This document shows, one piece after another, positions 41,130 to 48,789 of a DNA stretch of 64,000 nt (within the stretch, counting starts at the first letter, position 1; each line of letters starts with the position of its first letter). The stretch lies in assembly GCF_900091725.1 (NCBI RefSeq), contig NZ_FMBW01000087.1, positions 310,001 through 374,000 on the forward strand. The letters run 5' to 3'. Position numbers and translations under genes: made by a program. The notes beneath the pieces are model-generated. The model was not told the DNA's origin and did not search any database. It saw nothing but the letters and a program-made list of their open reading frames with translations. The DNA is from Streptomyces sp. DvalAA-43 (GTDB lineage Bacteria > Actinomycetota > Actinomycetes > Streptomycetales > Streptomycetaceae).

Positions 41130-42377
41130 ATGAAGCGACGCACCGCCCGTATCTCCTCGCTGCTCGCACTGGCGGTGACCGCGGCCATGGGGGCGGGTGC
41201 GATCGCCCCGCCCGCACTCGCGGCACGGTCCCCCCACGCGGAGCGGTCCTCTCACGACCACGAGGCGACCCGCGCCGCACTGCGCGACCTGATCGGCAAG
41301 GGCGGCCAGCCGGGTGTGGCCGCCCAGGTGCGCGACGGCAGGGAGCGCTGGTACGCGGCGGAAGGGCACGCCGACACCACCACCGGCCGCGAGCGTGCGC
41401 CCGGCGATCACTTCCGTGGCGCCAGCATCACCAAGACGTTCATCGCGACCGTCCTGCTCCAACTGGAGGCGGAGGGGAAGCTGAGCCTGGACGACACCGT
41501 CGAGTCCTGGCTGCCCGGACTGATACGGGGCAACGGGTACGACGGCGACCGGATCACCCTGCGCCAACTGCTCAACCACACCAGCGGCATCGCCAACCAC
41601 ACCTCGGACCCCGCGTTCGTGCACGACGCCGCGGGCCCCGGCTTCCCGGAGCACCGGTACGACACCCATACGCCCGAGGAACTGGTGGCGATCGCGCTGA
41701 AGTACCCGCCGCAGCCCGATCCGCAGAAGGCGCCGCTGTACTCGAACACCAACTTCGTGATCGCCGGGATGGTCATCGAGAGGGCGACGGGCCACTCGTA
41801 CGCACAGGAGGCCACCCGCCGCGTCATCCGGCCGCTGGGCCTGCGCGGCACGTCGTTCCCCGGTACGTCGCCACGGATGCCGGACCCGCACCCCGTCGCG
41901 TACTCCCGCTTCCACCAGGACGCCCCCGACGCCGGGATCCACGACGCCACCGAGCAGAACATGACCTGGCTGGGCGCGTCCGGCGACATCATCTCCACCA
42001 CCGGCGACCTCAACCGCTTCCAACGCTCCCTGCTGCACGGTGACTTGCTCCCGCCCGCGCAGATGAGGGAGATGCTCGACGAGGTACCGTCCGGCGCCGG
42101 GACCGGATACGGCCTCGGTCTCGAATTCGCACAGCTGTCGTGCGGCGTGAAGGTGGTGGGCAAGAGCGGCCGTACGAACGGTTCGCTGTCCGCGATGGTC
42201 GGCACACAGGACGGGAAGCACCAGCTGACGTTCAACGTCAACGGTGACTGGCTGCCGGACGGCTCGCTCTACGTCAATGCGATCGAGGCGGAATTCTGCG
42301 GCAAGGCCCCGGCCGCCACGCGCAAGGCCTCACCCTCGACAGCACCCCTCCCCGCCGGTATCTCTCCGAGTCGCTGA
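41130..42377 (+). CDS. Secreted serine hydrolase of the class C beta-lactamase / D-Ala-D-Ala carboxypeptidase family
   Basis: 415 aa. The signal peptide (about 1-32) ends near PPALAARS. Active-site motifs: SxxK in GASITKTFIA, YxN as YSNTNFVIAG, and KSGRTNG in the KTG position. These make it a penicillin-recognising esterase/peptidase acting in the envelope or medium. The ATG at 41130 follows TGGAGG. It is close to the kinase-MFS gene but separated from it by a strong hairpin. Substrate (peptidoglycan peptide, beta-lactam or ester) cannot be told. Confidence 0.9.
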   Translation: MKRRTARISSLLALAVTAAMGAGAIAPPALAARSPHAERSSHDHEATRAALRDLIGKGGQPGVAAQVRDGRERWYAAEGHADTTTGRERAPGDHFRGASITKTFIATVLLQLEAEGKLSLDDTVESWLPGLIRGNGYDGDRITLRQLLNHTSGIANHTSDPAFVHDAAGPGFPEHRYDTHTPEELVAIALKYPPQPDPQKAPLYSNTNFVIAGMVIERATGHSYAQEATRRVIRPLGLRGTSFPGTSPRMPDPHPVAYSRFHQDAPDAGIHDATEQNMTWLGASGDIISTTGDLNRFQRSLLHGDLLPPAQMREMLDEVPSGAGTGYGLGLEFAQLSCGVKVVGKSGRTNGSLSAMVGTQDGKHQLTFNVNGDWLPDGSLYVNAIEAEFCGKAPAATRKASPSTAPLPAGISPSR

Positions 42378-42440
42378 TCATTTTCGGCAACGACCGATGA
42401 GTCCCCGCACGACCGGCAGTCAGTCAGAAGGAGAAAGTTG

Positions 42441-42488
42441 ATGCACCACAGCCACATGACCTCGGGAGACTCCAGATGCGCACCCTGA
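42441..42488 (+). CDS. Possible 15-residue leader peptide (uORF) overlapping the RibD/DHFR-like gene
   Basis: AAGGAGAAAG precedes an ATG at 42441 that opens a short frame MHHSHMTSGDSRCAP and stops at TGA 42486-42488. This is out of frame with, and 13 bases past the start of, the gene at 42476. The ribosome site is better than that of most genes here. It may act in translational coupling or attenuation; expression is unproven. Confidence 0.35.
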   Translation: MHHSHMTSGDSRCAP

Positions 42489-43048
42489 TCAGCACCGCCT
42501 TCATCTCGCTCGACGGCGTCGTGGAGGCCCCGGGCGGGGAGCCCGGCTACCGGAACTCGGGGTGGACCTTCAAGGACATCGAATTCGTCCCGGAGGCCTT
42601 CGAGATCAAGGGCCGCGAGCAGCAGGAAGCCGCCGCGATGATGATGGGCCGGGTCAGCTACCAGGCGTTCAGCCCGGTCTGGCCGGACATGGCGGACTTC
42701 GCCGACTACAAGGTGATGCCGAAGTACGTCGTCTCCACCACCCTCACCGAGGACGACCTTGTCCAGAACTGGGGCGAGACCACGATCCTGCGCTCGCTCG
42801 ACGAGATCGCCGCCCTGAAGGAGACCGAGGGCGGCCCGATCATCATCCACGGCAGCGCCACCCTCAACCGCGACCTCGCGGACGCCGGCCTGATCGACCG
42901 CTACCACCTGCTCGTCTTCCCCTTGCTGCTCGGCGCGGGCAAGCGCCTGTTCAGCGACACGGACAAGGACACCCAGAGGCTGAAGCTCGTCGAGCACGAG
43001 GCGTACTCCAACGGCCTGCAGAAGAACGTCTTCGACGTCCTCCGCTGA
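42476..43048 (+). CDS. Dihydrofolate reductase-like / RibD C-terminal domain protein
   Basis: 190 aa. Family pattern: RTLISTAFISLDGVVEAPGG, MMMGRVSYQAFSPVWP, KYVVSTTL, GPIIIHGSATLNRDLADAGLIDRYHLLVFPLLLGAGKRLF. These NADPH-binding reductases are common in Streptomyces, and most have no known substrate. The ATG has GGGAG upstream; a possible uORF overlaps the start. Confidence 0.9.
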   Translation: MRTLISTAFISLDGVVEAPGGEPGYRNSGWTFKDIEFVPEAFEIKGREQQEAAAMMMGRVSYQAFSPVWPDMADFADYKVMPKYVVSTTLTEDDLVQNWGETTILRSLDEIAALKETEGGPIIIHGSATLNRDLADAGLIDRYHLLVFPLLLGAGKRLFSDTDKDTQRLKLVEHEAYSNGLQKNVFDVLR

Positions 43049-43234
43049 CGCGTCCTCCGCCGACGCCTCCTCCCGCCCCGGCCCGGATCGCGCAGGAGCC
43101 CCGTCACCACCGCCATCCCGACGACACCTGCGGCATCCGCTCCCGACGCGGGCGGGCGCCGTCAGGAGGGCGGGGCGGTGGGCGGCGGTGGCGGAACCGG
43201 TGGAGGAGGTGGGAGCCGCGGCCGGGCAGCAGCA

Positions 43235-43795
43235 TCATCTGGGCAGCCGGACCCATGACTTGGTGCCGCACTGCGGCGAGTTCGCCTCGCAGGCGCCCCA
43301 CTCCCCGCCCCAGTCGTCCACAACGGCCGCCAGCAGCCAGAGCGCCCGCCGACGCCGTGTCTCGCAGAGCGCGGCCAGGCCGGGTTCGGCGTGATGCGGG
43401 TGCTGGTCCCAGACCAGGAGCCGGACCGCGTCGTCCCGGTGACGCAGGGAGACGTAGATCTCCTTACCCGGGCTCATCCTGGCGGTGACCGCGAGCAGTT
43501 CGCCCACGGCGTGTGTGACCGGCCAGACGTACGGGGTGAGCCCATGCGCTTCCAGCGCGGCGGCGACCGCCGTACGACCGATGAACGCGCTGCGGAGGTC
43601 GCCGGGAAGCGTGAAACTCAACGAGAGCCCGCGCCCGGAGTGACCCTTGGAGCGCAGGTAGGGCCGGGTGTACGCCTGCGACGGAGTGGGGCGGAGGGCG
43701 AGGTGTGGATACGGGACCGGCGGGCTCGCCTCGGCGGTGGCGGCCGGACAGAGTGCGGCGACGGCGGATGTGGACGCGGACGTAGGCACGTGCAT
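43235..43795 (-). CDS. Degenerate HATPase-like regulatory protein
   Basis: 186 aa. The layout is that of the small anti-sigma-like ATPases found beside HTH/DUF397 genes: LSLSFTLPGDLRSAFIGRTAVAAALEAHGL, then a helix THAVGELLAVTARMSPGKEIYVSLRHRDDAVRLLVWD. The N-box Asn expected in ELxxNA is replaced (ELLAVTA), and the G1 DxGxG motif is absent (DQHPHH), so ATP binding is doubtful. The ATG at 43795 is chosen over an upstream frame extension. It is divergent from the HTH regulator across a palindrome-bearing region. Confidence 0.7.
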   Translation of the reverse strand: MHVPTSASTSAVAALCPAATAEASPPVPYPHLALRPTPSQAYTRPYLRSKGHSGRGLSLSFTLPGDLRSAFIGRTAVAAALEAHGLTPYVWPVTHAVGELLAVTARMSPGKEIYVSLRHRDDAVRLLVWDQHPHHAEPGLAALCETRRRRALWLLAAVVDDWGGEWGACEANSPQCGTKSWVRLPR

Positions 43796-43988
43796 GACGG
43801 ACTCCCCTGAAACAGGCGCGAGTTGGTGGCAGCTCTCTTTCGCGTGGGCGCGCACAAGGGCTCACGGTGTTGTGTTCCGAACGAGCAGTGGCCTGTCTCC
43901 CTGACGCGGGACCGCCCCTCCCAGGGCAGGAGGTTGCGGGCAGGACCGCGCGATGCACTTCCGACTCGCCGTCACTGTGTGAGCGGTG

Positions 43989-44027
43989 CGTTACCTAACG
44001 TAGCGTGGCGAGGGTAAATTTACCCTC
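43989..44027. promoter_or_regulatory. Two palindromes in the divergent promoter of the HTH/DUF397 cluster
   Basis: A perfect 18-bp palindrome GAGGGTAAATTTACCCTC lies at 44010-44027, with a smaller dyad CGTTACCTAACG at 43989-44000 about 10 bases upstream. These are the only A/T-rich symmetric elements in the 316-bp gap 43796-44111 between the divergent ATPase-like and HTH genes. They are likely operator sites for the DUF5753 regulator. The rest of the gap has no gene. Confidence 0.65.
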
Positions 44028-44111
44028 CTCATTCGATGAATGCACCCTTTCGTGGCAGAGAGGTGCGCGCACGCGGCAGACTGCCGGTGACCGCTTGCGG
44101 AAAGGAACGGC

Positions 44112-44963
44112 ATGGCAGCAAGGACGTCACCGACTGAGCGCCAGAAGCGGCTCGGTGCCGAAGTACGGAGACTCCGCACTTCGGCCGATGTCTCCGCCGA
44201 GTTCGCGGCCGGTCTGCTGGGCGTGGACCGCGGCAAGATCTCGAACATCGAGGCCGGAACACGCCCCATCAGCCCGGACCGCCTTCGCACCTTGGCCTGC
44301 AACTGCGACTGCACCGATGTGAAGTACGTGGACGCGCTGGTGGAGATGGCCCAGTCACGCGGACGCAATTGGTGGGAGAGGTATCGCGGCATACTCCCCC
44401 AAGGGCTACTCGACATCGCCGAGCTGGAACAGCACGCCGTGCGCATGCGGGCCGCGTACTCCGTGCACATCCCGGGCCTGCTCCAGACTTCGGATCATGC
44501 TCTGGCCCTCTTCCGCGTGGTGATCCCTCAGCTGCCGGAACGGGAAGTCGCGCTGCGATTGGCACATCGAGTGGAGCGCCAGGAGATTCTGGATGGAGAT
44601 GCGCCGCCGCCCTACACCGCCATCGTGCACGAGGCGGCGCTCCGGATGCAGTTCGGTGGACGCGCCGTGGCGCGCGCCCAGCTCGATCACTTGCTGACGA
44701 AGTCCGAGCAGACGAATATCACGCTGCTGGTGATCCCATTCGACGCGGGCGCGTTCCCAGGCGCAGGGCAGACCGTTCTGTACGCGGAGGGACCTGTTCC
44801 CCGGCTCGACACCGTGCAGATCGACAACTCTCACGGGCCCGTCTTCGTCCACTCCGACGTTCAACTTGCCAAGTATCGAGCCCACTTGGACTGGATGGAG
44901 AAGATCGCGTTGTCGCCTGAGAAGTCACGGGACTTCATCCACAACATCGCAAGCCAACTCTGA
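44112..44963 (+). CDS. XRE-family regulator with DUF5753 domain (AbaA/WhiJ-type cluster)
   Basis: 283 aa. The HTH (about 13-66) reads RLGAEVRRLRTSADVSAEFAAGLLGVDRGKISNIEAGTRPISPDRLRTL. The DUF5753 domain (about 96-280) has YSVHIPGLLQTSDHALALFRV, RVERQEIL and ITLLVIPFDAGAF. Streptomyces has many such regulators, each with a DUF397 partner and often an ATPase-like gene; several affect development or antibiotic production. The DUF397 gene starts 11 bases downstream. The ATG follows GGAAAGGAACGGC. Confidence 0.92.
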   Translation: MAARTSPTERQKRLGAEVRRLRTSADVSAEFAAGLLGVDRGKISNIEAGTRPISPDRLRTLACNCDCTDVKYVDALVEMAQSRGRNWWERYRGILPQGLLDIAELEQHAVRMRAAYSVHIPGLLQTSDHALALFRVVIPQLPEREVALRLAHRVERQEILDGDAPPPYTAIVHEAALRMQFGGRAVARAQLDHLLTKSEQTNITLLVIPFDAGAFPGAGQTVLYAEGPVPRLDTVQIDNSHGPVFVHSDVQLAKYRAHLDWMEKIALSPEKSRDFIHNIASQL

Positions 44964-44974
44964 GGAGATCGACG

Positions 44975-45166
44975 ATGTCGGACATCCACTGGGAAGACGC
45001 GTTCTGCGGTGAAGGAAACTCCTGCTACCGGATAGGAACCGATGGACAGGGCAACAGCTACATCGCCGTCAGCGGCTCGGAGGAACGCTTCCTCACCGAC
45101 AGCCGCGAAGCGCTTCAGCAGCTGATCCGGGACATCAAGGCCGGCAAGGCGGACCATCTGCTGTAG
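44975..45166 (+). CDS. DUF397 small protein
   Basis: 63 aa acidic protein. DUF397 pattern: a start of H-W-E-D, then CGEGNSCYRIGTDGQGNSYIAVSGSEERFLTDSREALQQLIRDIKAG, with two cysteines. It is cotranscribed with, and probably binds or modulates, the upstream HTH regulator. GAGGAG precedes the ATG. Confidence 0.9.
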   Translation: MSDIHWEDAFCGEGNSCYRIGTDGQGNSYIAVSGSEERFLTDSREALQQLIRDIKAGKADHLL

Positions 45167-45177
45167 CCGGACAACGG

Positions 45178-45228
45178 CAGGGGCCCGGCACCGCGATGCG
45201 CCGATGCGCTCGCGGTGCCGGGCCCCTG
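45178..45228. terminator. Bidirectional terminator between DUF397 and OmpA-domain genes
   Basis: A perfect 19-bp stem CAGGGGCCCGGCACCGCGA / TCGCGGTGCCGGGCCCCTG has a 13-base loop. It lies between convergent stops at 45166 and 45244. Confidence 0.9.
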
Positions 45229-45243
45229 TCGTGGCGCGGTTCC

Positions 45244-45903
45244 TCAGGAAGACGTGCCGCGCGGGAAGGAGACCTCCACGCGGCGGTTCTTCTTCCTTCC
45301 CTCTTCCGTGCTGTTGTCGGCGATCGGGTACTGCTCGCCGTAGCCACGGATCTCGAAGGTGACGGTCGATCCGAGATCCTTCACCAGCACCGCCTGCACC
45401 GCGTTGGCGCGCTGCTTGGACAGCACGTCACCGTGGGCCGACGAGCCGAGGTTGTCGGTGAAGCCGAAGACGCGCACCTTGGTGGCGTTCTGCTTCTTGA
45501 TCTCGGCGGCGATTGCGGCGATACGGGAGTTGGCCGCAGGACTCAACTTCGCGCTGTCCTTGCCGAAGAGGACTTCGGCCTGGAGCGCGAACTTGATGCT
45601 CGCGTTGCTGTCCTCACGACGCTCCTCTCCGCCCTCGTCCTCGATCACCTGGACGATGTCGAGGACCTTGGCGGGGGCCAGTGTGCCGCCCTCGGGCATC
45701 TTCAGGTCGGGGTCGTTGGCGTCGAGCTTCACCGGGGGCACCGACGTCGCCTCGGTGCCCGGGGGCACGCTCGGGCCGTCGTCGGCCACAGCGGTTGTCG
45801 CGCCGAAGACGGTGGTGCCTGCCAGCAACACCGCCACAGCGACGGCTCGCCCTGCAACATGGCGCCGCCCATGCCACGCACGAACACACTTCATGTCGGC
45901 CAT
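45244..45903 (-). CDS. Secreted OmpA-domain protein of the Tad locus
   Basis: 219 aa. A signal peptide (cleavage near TTAVADD) is followed by an OmpA C-terminal peptidoglycan-binding domain (about 110-215): VLFGKDSAKLSPAANSRIAAIAAEI, VRVFGFTDNLGSSAHGDVLSKQRANAV and EGRKKNRRVEVSF. It likely tethers the pilus machinery or cell surface to peptidoglycan. ATG 45903 overlaps the TGA of the lipoprotein gene; GTG 45906 is an alternative. It is the last gene of the Tad operon. Confidence 0.88.
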   Translation of the reverse strand: MADMKCVRAWHGRRHVAGRAVAVAVLLAGTTVFGATTAVADDGPSVPPGTEATSVPPVKLDANDPDLKMPEGGTLAPAKVLDIVQVIEDEGGEERREDSNASIKFALQAEVLFGKDSAKLSPAANSRIAAIAAEIKKQNATKVRVFGFTDNLGSSAHGDVLSKQRANAVQAVLVKDLGSTVTFEIRGYGEQYPIADNSTEEGRKKNRRVEVSFPRGTSS

Positions 45904-46520
45904 CACCCGGAGATCTTCAGCGATGCGGTGGCGAAGGTCGGAAGCGTGAAGTCGACTTCGCTGGTGGTTGCCGGAGGCGCCGGAAACTGCATGAAGACGG
46001 AAACGGAATTCCCCGGCTGAATCGCTGTCAACCCAGTGGTGCAGAGGCAGCGCCCATCCGTGTCCCGAAGAATGTAGTAGCGCTTCTTCCCAACCTTGTC
46101 CACAAGCGTCGCGCCTGCCACAGAATTCGGGTTCTTGGCCACGATGGCAGTCTCATTTCCCGCCCACTGGCCACCGCTTCGAATCTCGTCCCCACCATTC
46201 TTGATCAGGCCACTGACAGTCACGAATCCGCCACTGTCACGCTTGACCGCGTTGACGACAAGAATCAGCCCATCGCGACCATTTACCTGCGCGAGTTTCA
46301 CATTCGGGTCCACGTTCTCACCGGCAGCCGTGTCCTCCTGCTTCGCTCCCTTGTCCTCTTCTGGGGACTTGGACGGGGCAGAGGACGGCGACGAGCCGGC
46401 GTCATTGGTCTTGTCACCACCGCTGTCGGTGCCGCAACCGCCGACGGTCAGGGCCATTGCCGCCGCCAGCGAGACGGCTGCCACAGCCCTTCGAGACCTT
46501 GTGGAGCGCCGAATGCTCAT
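45903..46520 (-). CDS. Tad-locus lipoprotein, unknown function
   Basis: 205 aa. The signal peptide ends at the lipobox TVGGC (Cys29). A Ser/Lys/Glu-rich low-complexity stretch (about 32-65) follows, then a beta-rich domain (LILVVNAVKRDSGGFVTVSGLIKNGG, VDKVGKKRYYILRD, NSVSVFMQFPAPP) resembling immunoglobulin-like stalks. Its stop overlaps the OmpA start, so the two should be made together. Confidence 0.82.
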   Translation of the reverse strand: MSIRRSTRSRRAVAAVSLAAAMALTVGGCGTDSGGDKTNDAGSSPSSAPSKSPEEDKGAKQEDTAAGENVDPNVKLAQVNGRDGLILVVNAVKRDSGGFVTVSGLIKNGGDEIRSGGQWAGNETAIVAKNPNSVAGATLVDKVGKKRYYILRDTDGRCLCTTGLTAIQPGNSVSVFMQFPAPPATTSEVDFTLPTFATASLKISG

Positions 46521-46551
46521 GGGTTCTGATTCCTTTACTCGTCGTTCGCCA

Positions 46552-47154
46552 TCAATTGTCGACCAGGTGCACGTCGTAGAGGATCTTGCTCACCTGAGAC
46601 CAGGGCGGCGGGCTGCCCGGACTGATCTCCAGGAAGTCCTTGCCACACGTGAAGAAGAAGATGTCCCGGATGCTGTCGTCGTTGAGATCGACGGACGTCC
46701 AGCTGCAACGGAACTTGATGACAGCGGTGGCCGTGGCCTCCGCCTTCTTCCTCTTCGAGCCAGGAATGACCGGCGAGTCCACGGGCTTGAGCCCCCTGAC
46801 GTCGACTTTGATCCGGTCCTCGCGACCGCCCGGCATCGGGACGCAGCTTTTGAGCTTCGCCTGGTTTTCGGCGGCAGCCCCGGCAGCCGCACTGCAACCA
46901 CCCACTGGGTGGGCCGCAAGGTACGCATCGAGCAAGTCTTCGGGAAGCGAGGCGAGGAACCCGGCCTGGAATTCATCGCGAGCCTGCGCCGCTGCGGCCA
47001 GAGCCGCAGCATCCGCCGCTCCCTGGGCACCATTGCGCAAGGCCGAGGCCTTGCCGACGGCAAAGAATGCGAACACGAGGAAGAGCAGGCCCGCCACCAT
47101 CACTACGTAGATGGGGAAGGCCTGCCCTGCGTCGCGGCGAAGACGCCCGATCAC
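46552..47154 (-). CDS. TadG-like pilus assembly protein
   Basis: 200 aa. It begins VIGRLRRDAGQAFPIYVVMVAGLLFLVFAFFAVGKASALRNGAQGAADAAALAAA, the TadG/TadE-type N-terminal membrane segment followed by an Ala-rich helix. The prepilin-like Gly-Gln junction is present but lacks Glu at +5. The exported part has three cysteines (GGCSA, LKSCV, FTCGKD) and ends near WSQVSKILYDVHLVDN. GTG 47154 overlaps the Flp pilin stop (GTGA). Confidence 0.8.
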   Translation of the reverse strand: MIGRLRRDAGQAFPIYVVMVAGLLFLVFAFFAVGKASALRNGAQGAADAAALAAAAQARDEFQAGFLASLPEDLLDAYLAAHPVGGCSAAAGAAAENQAKLKSCVPMPGGREDRIKVDVRGLKPVDSPVIPGSKRKKAEATATAVIKFRCSWTSVDLNDDSIRDIFFFTCGKDFLEISPGSPPPWSQVSKILYDVHLVDN

Positions 47155-47384
47155 GAGCCTGCGGTGATCGAGTTCACCAACCCGGAGATGCGGCCGGAGA
47201 TCGCGCCACCGATACCCGTGGCCATGATCGCGCCGATGATCGCCACGACCACCAGGATGATGCCCAGGTACTCGAACGCCGTCTGGCCGCGGTCCTTGGC
47301 CTCGTAACGCTTCTGGATGGCGCTGACCGCGGTGTTGGCCCAGCCGTTGACGCGGACGGCGGTCTTCAGGGTGATGTTCGACAT
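47151..47384 (-). CDS. flp: Flp-family type IVb pilin, major subunit candidate
   Basis: 77 aa. Prepilin leader of 33 residues ending KDRG, then QTAFEYLGIILVVV, with Gly33/Gln34 as the cleavage site and Glu38 at +5. One hydrophobic helix (about 39-58) is followed by a short Ser/Gly tail. Mature length of 44 residues is typical of Flp pilins. The ATG at 47384 has GGAGGGG upstream. The 254 bp upstream hold no gene, only a small hairpin (47402-47424) and, presumably, the pilin's own promoter. Confidence 0.93.
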   Translation of the reverse strand: MSNITLKTAVRVNGWANTAVSAIQKRYEAKDRGQTAFEYLGIILVVVAIIGAIMATGIGGAISGRISGLVNSITAGS

Positions 47385-47638
47385 GGTGTTCCCCTCCGGG
47401 TTCGGCCGACCGGTAGCCGGCCGACTCGCAAGTTTCTTGGGTGCCGCCCGCGGTACCGGCTTCCTCCTGGCCGGTGCCGCTGGCGACATGAGAAACATAC
47501 GGCGACGAGCCCCGCTCGCCGGAGGGTCCCAGGGCCCATTCCCGGGCCCAAAGCATCAGTTGGGTCTTCGGCACCGATACGCGCAGCCGGGCCCCACGCC
47601 CCGCGCGTACCGTCACTGCCCCGCTCCCGGTCTGCCGC

Positions 47639-48736
47639 TCAGCCACGGTGACCACCGGCCTCGCGTGCTCCGTGCCCCGCCGAGGGGGCCGTGCCGAGCC
47701 AGCGGGCGATGGCCTCGCTGCGGCTCGCACTGTGCAGCTTGGTGAAGATGCGGTTGATGTGGTTCTTGACCGTCTTCTCGCTGATGAAGCAGGTGGCGGC
47801 GATCTGCTGATTGCTCATGCCGGACGCGATCAGCTCCATGACCTCCACCTCCCGTGAACTCAGCCCGTACTGCTGCCTGTTGAACGTCATGCCCGGTTCC
47901 CCGGTCATGGAAGACTGTGCCACAACCGATTGCAGATGCGAAAGACCCTGGGGTGCTCGAACGGGTCGCGGCGCAGGTGGAGACGGTTCGGCCTTGGGTA
48001 TGTGTGCAGGCGCACTGTGTTGCTGAACGGAACTCGGGGCATGGCCGTCGTACCCGGCCCCCTGGTACGGAACGCCCGTGGTCAGAGCCGTGCCGAGCCC
48101 CTCGGGGAGGGGTTGCCCCTGTGCTCCGGGCCCCTGACGCATATGGGCGAGCAGGGCGTTGGCGGCGGTGGCGGTGAAGTGGGCCCGGCCGTCCTTCGTG
48201 TCGCGTACGGCCTGCACCAGCTGGTCGGCCGTGAACTCGCCGTGGACCAGATAGCCGCTCGCGCCGAGGCGCAACGCCTCGTGGACGATCTCGTTCTCGC
48301 GGCTGTAGGTCAGCATCATCACGGGTGCGATCCGCACCAGGTGCGGAAGCGCGGAGATGCCGTCCACGCCGGGCATCCGGACATCGAGCAGGACGACGTC
48401 CGGACGGTGGTGGACGGCCATGTCGTAGGCCTGGCGGCCGTCCGCCGCCTCGGCGACGACGTCGATGTCGTCGCGGCCGGAGAGCAGGACGCCGAGGCCG
48501 GCCCGGACCACCGGGTTGTCGTCGGCGACGACGACCCGCAGGGCGCCGGGCACGGCCATGGATACCGCCGCGGGAAAGGGAGGCATGGGCTCGGATGCCG
48601 CGGACTGCTGGGGGACGGGGAACGCATGGGAGCTGGGTTCCGAGTTGAGCGGGGTGACGTGCGGGGACGTGTGCTGGGACGCGTGGTGCTGTGCGGCCCG
48701 GTTCTGGCCCGACGCGCGGGAGACGTCGTCCGGCAT
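47639..48736 (-). CDS. NarL/LuxR-family response regulator
   Basis: 365 aa. A 60-residue Ser/Pro-rich N-terminal extension precedes the receiver (about 65-185; Asp-Asp pair in VVVADDNP, phosphoacceptor in VVLLDVRMPG). A long Pro/Gln/His-rich linker (about 205-275) leads to the C-terminal LuxR HTH (YGLSSREVEVMELIASGMSNQQIAATCFISEKTVKNHINRIFTKL). It is encoded 53 bases after its cognate histidine kinase within the Tad locus and probably controls pilus genes. Confidence 0.92.
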   Translation of the reverse strand: MPDDVSRASGQNRAAQHHASQHTSPHVTPLNSEPSSHAFPVPQQSAASEPMPPFPAAVSMAVPGALRVVVADDNPVVRAGLGVLLSGRDDIDVVAEAADGRQAYDMAVHHRPDVVLLDVRMPGVDGISALPHLVRIAPVMMLTYSRENEIVHEALRLGASGYLVHGEFTADQLVQAVRDTKDGRAHFTATAANALLAHMRQGPGAQGQPLPEGLGTALTTGVPYQGAGYDGHAPSSVQQHSAPAHIPKAEPSPPAPRPVRAPQGLSHLQSVVAQSSMTGEPGMTFNRQQYGLSSREVEVMELIASGMSNQQIAATCFISEKTVKNHINRIFTKLHSASRSEAIARWLGTAPSAGHGAREAGGHRG

Positions 48737-48789
48737 CTGCGACCTCCTCTCAGGTGTCTATGGGGGGTGAGGGTGGGAAACGGAGCGGT

